Source: Flavobacterium jumunjinense
GTDB taxonomy: Bacteria; Bacteroidota; Bacteroidia; Flavobacteriales; Flavobacteriaceae
DNA length: 64,000 bases
Reading direction: 5' to 3'
Assembly: GCF_021650975.2 (NCBI RefSeq)
Contig: NZ_CP091285.1
Coordinates: 1,736,001 to 1,800,000, forward strand
Below the pieces are notes generated by a model. It did no database searches and had not been told where the DNA came from. It saw only the letters and a program-made list of their open reading frames with translations. Numbering within the stretch: position 1 is the stretch's first letter; every line of letters begins with the position of its first letter. This document shows positions 51,440-59,877 of this stretch, piece by piece. The position numbers and the translations under genes are program-made.

Positions 51440-53026
51440 ATGAGAAAAATATCTATTATTACCATAATCTTTTTTTATGTTAATTGCATTTTTTCACAAG
51501 TTCATCAATTTAGTGACCCAATTGTCTTAGCGTATTTTCCTTCTTACTCAGAAAATTGGGCTTCAACTAATCAGAATTCCAAATTAAGAGAAATTCCAGC
51601 CTATGTAAATTATGTATTTTTAGCTTTTGGAAAGCCAGATTTAACATATACGCAAGGTTCGTTTGATATTTCAGGAACGGGTATAGAAGTTCCTTATGAT
51701 GGTTGTGGATTAAAAGAAAGTGTATCAGCATTAAAAGCTAAAGGAGTAAATGTGATTTTATCAATTGGAGGAGAGACCTATTGGAATTCTAATGTATATG
51801 CAAACATTAATTATCAACAAATAAAAGACTTGGTAGATGATATGGGTTTCATTGGTATCGATTGGGATTTCGAACCAAGTGGCTCGTTTCAACAGATTGG
51901 AAATGCTGCTAATGTGCAACACTTCATTGATTTTTTTACCAATTCCCGTGCAATAATGCCAAAAAGTGAAGGCTATATCTTAGCCTGTGCGCCAGCTGGT
52001 GTTGGAGCTTTAGGAGGACAAACAAATAACGATTTAGCGTCTCCTTTTGCTTATGCGAATAGAAACACGGTAACAGGAGAGTCAGATACAAATCTATATA
52101 ATGCAACTGCAGCAACTAACGGAATTAATCTTTTTGGATTTTCTTCAACGGGACACATGATTCCTGTAATGCAAGCCGTTGGTGATAAAATTGATATTAT
52201 TGCGTTTCAAGGGTATAACACAGGTGGAAGTACAAATAGAAGTATAATGTATGATGCCTATGCGTACTATGCAGAACAATATGGTTTCAAAGTTGCCGCA
52301 GGAGTACATTATCCAAATGAACCATGGGGACCTTATTATACCTATACACATCAAAATGTTGCAGAATTAGCAAGTCATATTCGTAATCATCCAAGTAGAG
52401 TTGGTGATAAAGACGGAATAATGTTATGGCAATTGCTATTGGAAAACACAAGCCTAAATAGTTCTGGTTATTCCTATATGAATGTATCGAGTAAAGTTTT
52501 GAATGGGACTTCAATAAGCACAGCAGTAACAGAGGCAAATGATTATTCATTATCTCCTTATACTGGTGGAGCGGAAGGTTGTGGTTCAAATCAAGGTGGA
52601 GGAACTTTTTGCGGTTTCTCGGAATATAATGCTTCACAAGAATATCCTAATGCAAATACTAATGTGTATTATGAATGTAAAATTTGGAAAAACCAATGGT
52701 TTGCAAATCCAAATGAAATACCAGGAGATAATAATGTTTGGACACAAGTTAGCGTTTGTAATGAAGGAGCTGGTTGTACTTTAAGTACAGAGGATTTTTC
52801 GAATGAACAATTCCAAGTTATTGTAAAAGATGAGGTAATAGTGATTGAAAGTAAGTATGAGATAAATCAACTAGCTTTATTTGATATTTCTGGAAAAGAA
52901 TTAGTAAGAAAAACAGATAATAAAAAAGAAATACATATTGATAGAGTGTTTTTAGAAAAAGGACTCTACATAATAAGACTGGAAATCAATGGCAATATGC
53001 TAAATAAGAAATTATTGTTGCATTAA
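51440..53026 (+). CDS. GH18 chitinase-like protein with chitin-binding domain and T9SS tail
   Basis: A 528-aa secreted glycoside hydrolase of family 18. It has a signal peptide (ends CIFS-Q), the GH18 barrel (about 25-370) with SIGG (108-111) and the catalytic motif GIDWDFE (Glu145; Asp141 and Asp143 present, the first Asp of DxxDxDxE is Ile138), a CBM5/12-type chitin-binding module (about 390-445; YNASQEYPNANTNVYYECKI, WTQVSVC) and a T9SS sorting tail (about 465-528; FDISGKELVRK and KGLYIIRLEINGN). It should be exported by the type IX system and hydrolyse chitin or a related polymer. It follows the two-component genes. Confidence 0.9.
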   Translation: MRKISIITIIFFYVNCIFSQVHQFSDPIVLAYFPSYSENWASTNQNSKLREIPAYVNYVFLAFGKPDLTYTQGSFDISGTGIEVPYDGCGLKESVSALKAKGVNVILSIGGETYWNSNVYANINYQQIKDLVDDMGFIGIDWDFEPSGSFQQIGNAANVQHFIDFFTNSRAIMPKSEGYILACAPAGVGALGGQTNNDLASPFAYANRNTVTGESDTNLYNATAATNGINLFGFSSTGHMIPVMQAVGDKIDIIAFQGYNTGGSTNRSIMYDAYAYYAEQYGFKVAAGVHYPNEPWGPYYTYTHQNVAELASHIRNHPSRVGDKDGIMLWQLLLENTSLNSSGYSYMNVSSKVLNGTSISTAVTEANDYSLSPYTGGAEGCGSNQGGGTFCGFSEYNASQEYPNANTNVYYECKIWKNQWFANPNEIPGDNNVWTQVSVCNEGAGCTLSTEDFSNEQFQVIVKDEVIVIESKYEINQLALFDISGKELVRKTDNKKEIHIDRVFLEKGLYIIRLEINGNMLNKKLLLH

Positions 53027-53074
53027 AACATGTGCATCATTAATTGCTGCTTTCCACATTTAACTATCAAAACG

Positions 53075-53108
53075 CAATACCCTTATTTAATTTTAAATAA
53101 GGGTATTG
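53075..53108 (+). terminator. terminator of the chitinase gene
   Basis: A 15-bp perfect stem (53075-53089 with 53094-53108) followed by T-rich sequence downstream of the chitinase stop. Confidence 0.85.
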
Positions 53109-53171
53109 TCATTTTCTATACTGTTTTTATTGGCTATGGTCTATATTTATATTCATTTCTAATCTTCAAAT

Positions 53172-53225
53172 AAAAAAGATATTCGAATTTTTAATCCATG
53201 AATTAAAAATTCGAATATCTTTTTT
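53172..53225. terminator. long bidirectional terminator hairpin
   Basis: A 24-bp perfect stem (53172-53195 with 53202-53225) with a 6-nt loop, with A- and T-runs at the ends. It lies between the convergent chitinase and DUF3098 genes and probably ends the DUF3098 transcript (minus) too. The stem is unusually long. Confidence 0.85.
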
Positions 53226-53238
53226 ATACTAAAACCTT

Positions 53239-53481
53239 TTATTTTGTTGTTTTGAAGATTGAATAAATTACAATACCAAAACCAGCTAAAACCGTAGTTG
53301 GAGCCAAGCGAATTCTTCTAAAGTTAAAGATCTCTTCGCTAAATACATTTGGATCTTCGCTTCCACCACCGCTCATTAATATAAAACCAAGAGCAATAAC
53401 ACCAAGTCCTATTAAAAGAACAGTATAGTTCGATTTGTCGAATAAGAATTCAGGTTCGTTGTTTTCTTCTTTGTTTTTCAT
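53239..53481 (-). CDS. DUF3098 small membrane protein
   Basis: An 80-aa protein with two membrane helices (about 19-38 and 60-76) joined by a loop (MSGGGSEDPNVFSEEIFNFR). This is the layout of DUF3098, which in many Flavobacteriaceae lies between ftsX and uppP. Function is unknown. It lies 113 bp downstream of ftsX on the same strand. The gap contains a small hairpin (53524-53539). Confidence 0.85.
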   Translation of the reverse strand: MKNKEENNEPEFLFDKSNYTVLLIGLGVIALGFILMSGGGSEDPNVFSEEIFNFRRIRLAPTTVLAGFGIVIYSIFKTTK

Positions 53482-53594
53482 ATAGTTTAAATTTTATTAT
53501 TAATGCCGTCTTTAAAAATTGATGTTTACCCTCGTAAACTTGTTCTTTAAGACAATCTCATAATTATAGTTTTATATTCTAAAAAGGACTTATG

Positions 53595-54470
53595 TTAATA
53601 TAAATCATCTGTTCTTAAATTCAAGAAACGTTGCGTTGCGAAAAAGGTACTAATCCAAGTAATGATAATCCCAACAAATAAAACACTTCCAAAAACAATT
53701 CCTAATGAGAAATAGTCTTTAGATAAATGTAATGAAGGTAAAAGGTCATCAATATAATATACAGCTCCTAGTAAGGCAAAAATAGCCAATAAAGAACCAA
53801 TTAGTCCAAGTTTAATACTTCTCCAAATAAAAGGTTTTCTAATAAACGATTTAGTAGCGCCAACCATTTGCATTGTTTTAATGGTAAAACGATGAGAATA
53901 GATAGAAAGACGAAGCGAACTATTAATTAATAACATAGCAACGATCGCTAGAAAAGCACTAATAATAAGCATCCAGAAACTAATCTTCTTCACATTATCA
54001 TTAACCAAATCAACTAATTGTTTATCATAGATAATCTCAGAAACCATGTCGTTTTTCTTAATATCGTGTTCAATCTTCTTGATACTATCAGCAACAACAT
54101 AGTCTCCTTTTAGGTTAATATCGAAAGAATTTTGAAGCGGATTAAATCCTAAAAACTCCATAAAATCTTTACCAACAATATCTACATTATTTTTTGCTGC
54201 ACTATCTTTATGAACAAATGCGTATTCTTTAATATAGCGTGCATTTTTCATTTCTGCATCAAACATATTTAATACACTATCTTTTGCTTCATTTTTAAAA
54301 AACACAGTCATAGGAATGTTCTCTTTAAAATCGTTTGTAATTTTCTTAGAATTAATTACAAACAAGCCTAAAGCTCCAAGTAAAAAAAGCACAAGAAAAA
54401 TACTAACGATTACAGAAAAATAGGAAGAAATTAAACGTCGTTTTTGATAGGTCTCAAATGAAGATGCCAT
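53595..54470 (-). CDS. ftsX: cell division protein FtsX
   Basis: Membrane component of FtsEX, an ABC-type system that controls septal peptidoglycan hydrolases. The 291-aa protein has a cytoplasmic N-terminus, one helix (about 18-40), an extracytoplasmic domain (about 45-165, MTVFFKNEAKDSVLNMFDAE) and three further helices (about 170-190, 220-245, 258-283) with the permease segment RFTIKTMQMVGATKSFIRKP. Length matches FtsX. ftsE is not adjacent. The DUF3098 gene follows on the same strand. Confidence 0.95.
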   Translation of the reverse strand: MASSFETYQKRRLISSYFSVIVSIFLVLFLLGALGLFVINSKKITNDFKENIPMTVFFKNEAKDSVLNMFDAEMKNARYIKEYAFVHKDSAAKNNVDIVGKDFMEFLGFNPLQNSFDINLKGDYVVADSIKKIEHDIKKNDMVSEIIYDKQLVDLVNDNVKKISFWMLIISAFLAIVAMLLINSSLRLSIYSHRFTIKTMQMVGATKSFIRKPFIWRSIKLGLIGSLLAIFALLGAVYYIDDLLPSLHLSKDYFSLGIVFGSVLFVGIIITWISTFFATQRFLNLRTDDLY

Positions 54471-54656
54471 ATTGAATTTATAAATTATGCTGTAAAAATA
54501 AAAAAGAATTTTGTTAAATATAGAATATAACGTTCAAAGTTTTGACTTTCGTACAATAAACATAAAATCATAATTGATATCATCTGTTAATTTTTATAGA
54601 TTTACACGAAAATTTCACTAAAACTATGATAAAAAAAAATACTAATTATTATATTC

Positions 54657-55379
54657 ATGCTAAATAATTTGAATATTAATGCTCAAGATACTTTAAATGT
54701 TGTTCAAAATAATACTTCAAAACTAAAGGTTAAGAATTTTATTATCCCAGCTGCTCTAATTACTTCGGGATTAATACTTAGAGATACCGATTTAAAAAAA
54801 GAAGTATATGATTTTCAAAAAAATGCATTACAAGATCGTTTTGCGTTTAAACATGATGATTATATTCAATATACACCAACAATTTTAGCAGTATTAGGAA
54901 ATTCCATGTATTTTAATTCTAAAAACTCGTTTGAGCAACTGACTACAAACCAGTTAGTTTCATTAATAATATCTGGATTAATAGGCAGAGGAGTTAAAGA
55001 AGTCGTAAACGATAAAAGACCAGAGCTATACGGAGTAAAGTCTTTTCCATCTGGGCATACTTCTACAGCTTTTAATGGAGCAACATTACTTTTTCTTGAG
55101 TATAAAGATGATAATTTGTGGTTTGCTTCTTCGGGATATCTATTAGCAACTGCTACTGCTTTTTTTAGAGTAACAAACGATAAGCATTGGGCAGCTGATG
55201 TTTTGGCAGGAGCGGGTTTGGGAATGGCAACAGCATTTGTTGTGCATTATTGGAGTCCTAATTTATATAAATATGTAGAACGTCTTTTTGTAAAAAAAGA
55301 AACAACAACAATAATACTTCCCTATCCAATAATAAATAACAATAATTTGGGTATCGGAATATTAATGAATTTAAAATAG
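54657..55379 (+). CDS. PAP2-family phosphatase (N-terminal signal peptide out of frame)
   Basis: A 240-aa PAP2-type phosphatase, probably acting on lipid phosphates. All three motifs are visible: KEVVNDKRP, FPSGHTSTAF, and FRVTNDKHWAADVLAG (R-H-D triad). The reading frame opens at ATG 54657, with LNINAQ, which looks like the end of a signal peptide. An ATG at 54626 in another frame is separated from it by an A9 tract (54631-54639). With eight A the frame joins and gives MIKKILIIIFMLNNLNINAQ, a complete signal peptide. So this locus looks frameshifted by one base. Possible causes are sequencing error, a mutation or a phase-variable tract. Confidence 0.85.
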   Translation: MLNNLNINAQDTLNVVQNNTSKLKVKNFIIPAALITSGLILRDTDLKKEVYDFQKNALQDRFAFKHDDYIQYTPTILAVLGNSMYFNSKNSFEQLTTNQLVSLIISGLIGRGVKEVVNDKRPELYGVKSFPSGHTSTAFNGATLLFLEYKDDNLWFASSGYLLATATAFFRVTNDKHWAADVLAGAGLGMATAFVVHYWSPNLYKYVERLFVKKETTTIILPYPIINNNNLGIGILMNLK

Positions 55380-55380
55380 T

Positions 55381-55388
55381 TATTTTTG
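55381..55388 (+). promoter_or_regulatory. -7 element (TATTTTTG) of leuS
   Basis: A plus-strand match to TAnnTTTG, 24 bp before the leuS start and 2 bp after the PAP2 stop. Confidence 0.45.
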
Positions 55389-55412
55389 CAATTATAAAGA
55401 GAAAAAAAAGTA

Positions 55413-58400
55413 ATGAAATACAATCCAAACGAAATCGAAGCCAATTGGCAACAATATTGGGCAGAAAAACAAACTTTTGCTGCATCGAATAATTCTGAGA
55501 AACCTAAATATTATGTTCTAGATATGTTTCCCTATCCTTCTGGAGCAGGATTACACGTTGGGCACCCTCTAGGATATATCGCTTCTGATATTGTAGCTCG
55601 ATACAAACGTCATAAAGGATTTAACGTATTACATCCGCAAGGGTATGATTCTTTTGGTTTGCCAGCAGAACAATATGCAATTCAAACGGGGCAACATCCA
55701 GATAAAACAACTAAAGAAAATATTACGCGTTATAGAGAGCAATTAGATAAAATCGGATTTTCATTTGATTGGAGTAGAGAAGTGCGTACTTCAAATGCCG
55801 ATTATTACAAGCACACGCAATGGATTTTCATTCAATTGTTCAATTCTTGGTACAATAATGATTCAAATAAATCGGAAGATATTACAACTTTAATTTCAAT
55901 TTTTGAAAAAGAAGGAAATGCAACTGTAAATGCAGTTTGCGATGATAATATAGTTTCTTTTTCGTCAAGCGAATGGAAAGCATTTTCATCAGAGGAACAA
56001 CAAAAAATACTATTGCAATATAGATTAACGTATTTAGCAGAAACCGAAGTAAACTGGTGTCCAGGATTAGGAACGGTTTTAGCGAATGACGAAATTGTAA
56101 ATGGAGTTTCTGAACGTGGTGGGCATCCTGTTATTCGTAAAAAAATGACACAATGGTCTATGCGAATTTCGGCTTATGCTGAAAGATTATTGCAAGGTTT
56201 AAACGATATTGATTGGTCAGAATCATTGAAAGAATCACAAAGAAACTGGATTGGAAAAAGTGTTGGTGCAAGTGTAGATTTCGTAATTCGTAATTCTGAA
56301 TTCGTAATTTCTGTATTTACAACAAGACCTGATACAATTTTTGGAGTAACATTTATGACTTTAGCACCAGAACACGATTTGGTAGCTAAAATTACAACTC
56401 CTGAACAAAAAGAAGCTGTTGAAGCTTATATTGAAGCAACAGCAAAACGTTCAGAAAGAGAAAGAATGGCCGATGTAAAAACCATTTCTGGAGTTTTTAC
56501 TGGTGCTTATGCTGAACATCCTTTTACAAAAGAACCAGTTCCAGTTTGGATTGGTGATTATGTGTTAGCGGGTTATGGAACAGGTGCTGTTATGGCGGTT
56601 CCTTGTGGTGATGAACGTGATTATGCTTTCTCAAATTTCTTCAAAGGAACGAACGGAATGCCTGAAATTAAAAATATTTTTGACCAAGATATTTCGGAAG
56701 CAGCTTTCGGAGCAAAAGAAGGTTTCAAATTAGTAAATTCTGATTTCTTAAACGGTCTAGGGTACAAAGAAGGAACTAAAAAAGCGATTGAAGCTTTAGA
56801 AAAAATAAAACAAGGTAACGGAAAAACAAATTATCGTTTGCGCGATGCTGTTTTTTCAAGACAAAGATATTGGGGAGAGCCTTTTCCTGTGTATTATGTG
56901 AATGGTTTACCACAAATGATAGATAAAAAACATTTACCAATTGCTTTGCCAGAAGTAGAAAAGTATTTACCAACAGAAGACGGGCAACCACCTTTGGGTA
57001 ACGCTTCTGTTTGGGCTTGGAATTCTGAAACAAATGAAGTTGTTAGCAATGATTTAATTGATAATGTTTCCATTCACCCTTTAGAATTGAACACCATGCC
57101 GGGTTGGGCTGGTTCTTCTTGGTATTGGATGCGTTATATGGATGCACACAATGAAGACGATTTTGCAAGTAAGGAAGCTTTAGACTATTGGCAAAATGTA
57201 GATTTATACATTGGTGGAAGCGAACATGCAACCGGACATTTATTATATGCTCGTTTTTGGAATAAATTCTTAAAAGACAGAGGTTTTGCACCCACAGAAG
57301 AACCATTCAAGAAGTTGATTAACCAAGGAATGATTTTGGGAATGAGTGCGATTGCTTATAGAGTTCAAGCATCAGTTTACTTAGTTAAAGGAGAGAAAAA
57401 GAATTTAAAAGGTGAAACTCTAGTAGAAATAGGAGGTCTGATAGAAAGATCAAAAGTTAATAATTTATATGTTTCTAAAAATATTTTATTTGAATTATTA
57501 GGAGGTGAAAAAGTTAAGATTTCACCAGAGGATTTTCAAAAACACCAAGATTTAAATAAGAAAAATGAACTTTTTGATTATGTGATTCAGAATTTTGGAT
57601 TTGAAAATAATGTTATTGAAGATGTCAATCAAGGAAAAAATATTTTAATATATGAAGTTTCTCCGATAAGAATTGATGTCAATAATGTAGACTCTTCAGA
57701 TGAAATTATTGATATTGAGAAATTGAGATTTTGGAACGAATTTAAAGAAGCTTATTTTCTTACAAGAGATGATAAATTTGTTGTAGACAGAGAAGTTGAA
57801 AAAATGTCAAAAAGATGGTATAACGTAGTTAATCCGGATGATATTTGTGTTGAATATGGTGCAGATACTTTGCGTTTGTATGAAATGTTCCTTGGACCAT
57901 TAGAACAAGCAAAACCATGGAATACAGCTGGAATTACTGGAGTTTTTGGTTTTCTGAAAAAATTATGGAAATTGTATTTCGATGATAATGGCTTAGTCGT
58001 TGTTGATGACGAGCCAACAAAAGAAATGTACAAATCGTTACACAAAACCATCAAAAAAGTAACAGAAGATATAGAGAATTTTTCTTTCAATACTTCAGTT
58101 TCGCAATTTATGATTTGTGTGAATGAATTGGCAACTTTAAAATGCCATCATAGAGCCATTTTAGAACCATTGGCAATTGTAATGTCTCCGTATGCTCCTC
58201 ATATTGCAGAAGAATTATGGAAGCAATTAGGACATGAAGGTTCTATTGCAACGGTTGCTTTTCCAATTTTTGAAGCGTCATATCTTGTAGAATCAGAAAA
58301 AGAGTATCCAGTTTCATTTAACGGGAAAATGCGTTTCAAAATTAATTTGCCTTTAGATTTAACGAAAGAACAAATCGAAGAAATTGTAATGAAAGACGAA

Positions 58401-58481
58401 AGAACTATTGCTCAATTAGCAGGTAATACTCCTAAAAAAGTAATTATTGTTCCAGGTAAAATTATCAACTTGGTAGGGTAA
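55413..58481 (+). CDS. leuS: leucine-tRNA ligase
   Basis: Charges tRNA-Leu. The protein has the class I HIGH-type motif HVGH (GAGLHVGHPLGY, near residue 49), the CP1 editing domain with TRPDTIFGVTFMT, and the KMSKS-equivalent KMSKR (797-801). It ends in a normal anticodon-binding domain. At 1022 aa it is longer than usual for this phylum (roughly 920-950). Extra sequence of about 80-90 residues lies between INQGMILG and the KMSKR motif (about 660-745). The CP1 start carries a short direct-repeat insertion (56279-56311). Both features are described separately. Confidence 0.95.
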   Translation: MKYNPNEIEANWQQYWAEKQTFAASNNSEKPKYYVLDMFPYPSGAGLHVGHPLGYIASDIVARYKRHKGFNVLHPQGYDSFGLPAEQYAIQTGQHPDKTTKENITRYREQLDKIGFSFDWSREVRTSNADYYKHTQWIFIQLFNSWYNNDSNKSEDITTLISIFEKEGNATVNAVCDDNIVSFSSSEWKAFSSEEQQKILLQYRLTYLAETEVNWCPGLGTVLANDEIVNGVSERGGHPVIRKKMTQWSMRISAYAERLLQGLNDIDWSESLKESQRNWIGKSVGASVDFVIRNSEFVISVFTTRPDTIFGVTFMTLAPEHDLVAKITTPEQKEAVEAYIEATAKRSERERMADVKTISGVFTGAYAEHPFTKEPVPVWIGDYVLAGYGTGAVMAVPCGDERDYAFSNFFKGTNGMPEIKNIFDQDISEAAFGAKEGFKLVNSDFLNGLGYKEGTKKAIEALEKIKQGNGKTNYRLRDAVFSRQRYWGEPFPVYYVNGLPQMIDKKHLPIALPEVEKYLPTEDGQPPLGNASVWAWNSETNEVVSNDLIDNVSIHPLELNTMPGWAGSSWYWMRYMDAHNEDDFASKEALDYWQNVDLYIGGSEHATGHLLYARFWNKFLKDRGFAPTEEPFKKLINQGMILGMSAIAYRVQASVYLVKGEKKNLKGETLVEIGGLIERSKVNNLYVSKNILFELLGGEKVKISPEDFQKHQDLNKKNELFDYVIQNFGFENNVIEDVNQGKNILIYEVSPIRIDVNNVDSSDEIIDIEKLRFWNEFKEAYFLTRDDKFVVDREVEKMSKRWYNVVNPDDICVEYGADTLRLYEMFLGPLEQAKPWNTAGITGVFGFLKKLWKLYFDDNGLVVVDDEPTKEMYKSLHKTIKKVTEDIENFSFNTSVSQFMICVNELATLKCHHRAILEPLAIVMSPYAPHIAEELWKQLGHEGSIATVAFPIFEASYLVESEKEYPVSFNGKMRFKINLPLDLTKEQIEEIVMKDERTIAQLAGNTPKKVIIVPGKIINLVG

Positions 58482-58500
58482 TATTTTTAATACAGAATGT

Positions 58501-58541
58501 AAAGCCCAAATAGTACTTCATTGTATTTTTTGGGCTTTTTT
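58501..58541 (+). terminator. terminator of leuS
   Basis: The stem AAAGCCCAAA (58501-58510) pairs with TTTGGGCTTT (58529-58538), followed by a T-run. It is 20 bp after the leuS stop. Confidence 0.88.
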
Positions 58542-58736
58542 GTTTAAATTTATCTCTTTTTGCTATCTTTTGCATAAAAAAGTCTTATAAAAAAGTTAAA
58601 AATACTGTTTAACACAATAAAAACGTGTTTTTTTTCATTCTCTTTCTTATACAAATAAAACAAAACGAGTAAAACTATTTACAAATTATTAAACCAGTTT
58701 GTAATTTTTATTAATTCCCCTAAACAAAAATTAAAG

Positions 58737-59333
58737 ATGAAAATAACGAGAATTTCATTTGTAGCAGTGCTTATTTTTTGCACTAGCTTAATATCGTTAC
58801 GTGCACAAGAAAAGAGTAAGAAAGTATTAAATGATTTAACAACATTAATCGAAGCATCAAACAGCTATGAAAACTATAAAGTAGTAGAAAAAAGGGGTAT
58901 CAATGCTTTTGAAACTACACTTAAAAATTATATCGAAAACGAACAGAATACACAAGCTTTGCTTAGGGAAGAAGTAAAGAAAAATGAAAGCACAATTGTA
59001 GGATTACAAAATCAAATAGAGGAATATAAAAATTCTAATGATGCCCTTTTGAATGAAAAAGCAAGTATTGGTTTTCTAGGTTTCTCGATTGATAAGAAAA
59101 ACTATTCTTTTGTAATGTGGACTTTGTTTCTTGGAACGTTATTAGTAGCTCTAATTCTGTTTTTTAGATTTAAAGCAGCAAATAAAATCACATCCAATTC
59201 AAAATCATTACTAATCGATTTAGAAAAAGAATATGAATCGTATAGAAGAGTATGTATCGAAAGAGAGCAAGGATTAAGAAGACAATTATTTGAAGAAGAA
59301 AAAAAGAATAAAGAATTTATGAATGTTTCTTAG
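58737..59333 (+). CDS. coiled-coil membrane protein, unknown function
   Basis: A 198-aa protein with a signal peptide (ends LISLRA-QEKSK), a coiled-coil rich extracytoplasmic part (about 25-115, LREEVKKNESTIVGLQNQIE), one membrane helix (about 128-146, VMWTLFLGTLLVALILFF) and a short cytoplasmic coiled tail (about 150-198). The family is not recognised. It is a single gene, followed by a terminator. The two-membrane-segment topology with internal coiled coil is unusual but cannot be assigned to a role. Confidence 0.7.
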   Translation: MKITRISFVAVLIFCTSLISLRAQEKSKKVLNDLTTLIEASNSYENYKVVEKRGINAFETTLKNYIENEQNTQALLREEVKKNESTIVGLQNQIEEYKNSNDALLNEKASIGFLGFSIDKKNYSFVMWTLFLGTLLVALILFFRFKAANKITSNSKSLLIDLEKEYESYRRVCIEREQGLRRQLFEEEKKNKEFMNVS

Positions 59334-59361
59334 CGATTAAACACGTAAAAAAATAATTATG

Positions 59362-59405
59362 CCGCAATTTTCAGAAAAATAAAAATCTGAAATTGCGGTT
59401 TTTTT
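59362..59405 (+). terminator. terminator of the coiled-coil gene
   Basis: The arms CCGCAATTTTCAGA (59362-59375) and TCTGAAATTGCGG (59386-59398) form a stem followed by a T-run. Confidence 0.88.
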
Positions 59406-59457
59406 GTAACTTTTTTTATTTTTTGCGTATAATAGATATATACAAAATTTAATCAAA

Positions 59458-59877
59458 ATGGAAAAAAGAAGTGCGCTGAAAGCAATTTTATTAGTGGGTT
59501 TTTTAATTATAGTAGTAGTTTCTGTCCTAATGTTTGGTTTGCCACGTTATAACGTTTGGCAACAAGAAATGGCTGGAAAAGCAGAAATGGCAAAAGCAGA
59601 GCAAAACAGAAGGATTTTAGTAGAAGAAGAAAAAGCAAAATTAGAAGCCGAAAAGTTAAATGCACAAGCTGAGGTTGAGAGAGCTAAAGGTATGGCGGAA
59701 GCAATGAAATTGGAAAACGGAACATTAAGTGAAACGTATAATCAATATTTATTCATTCGTACCTTAGAAAAGTTAGCCGATAAAGGCGATTTACCTCAAA
59801 TTATCTATATTCCGTCTAATGGGTTGTTGCCTGTAATGGATATTAATAAAACAACGAATACGGTTTCTAATAAATAA
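59458..59877 (+). CDS. mini SPFH-like protein (coiled-coil and C-terminal part only)
   Basis: A 139-aa protein with an N-terminal membrane helix (about 10-28), a charged coiled coil rich in Ala/Glu/Lys (about 37-85, LEAEKLNAQAEVERAKGMAE) and a tail (about 88-125, QYLFIRTLEKLADKGDLPQI, then IPSNGLLPVMDI). The last part closely resembles the C-terminus of prohibitin/flotillin proteins, but the Band 7 domain (about 150 residues) is missing between the membrane helix and the coiled coil. A MITE-like element begins immediately after the stop codon. It may be a small accessory membrane protein or a shortened relative. No frameshift is visible. Confidence 0.68.
   Translation: MEKRSALKAILLVGFLIIVVVSVLMFGLPRYNVWQQEMAGKAEMAKAEQNRRILVEEEKAKLEAEKLNAQAEVERAKGMAEAMKLENGTLSETYNQYLFIRTLEKLADKGDLPQIIYIPSNGLLPVMDINKTTNTVSNK

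Noticed and set aside
53524..53539. small GTTTAC-CCTC-GTAAAC hairpin between ftsX and DUF3098
   Set aside because: A 6-bp stem with no T-run. Too weak to call a terminator or riboswitch.
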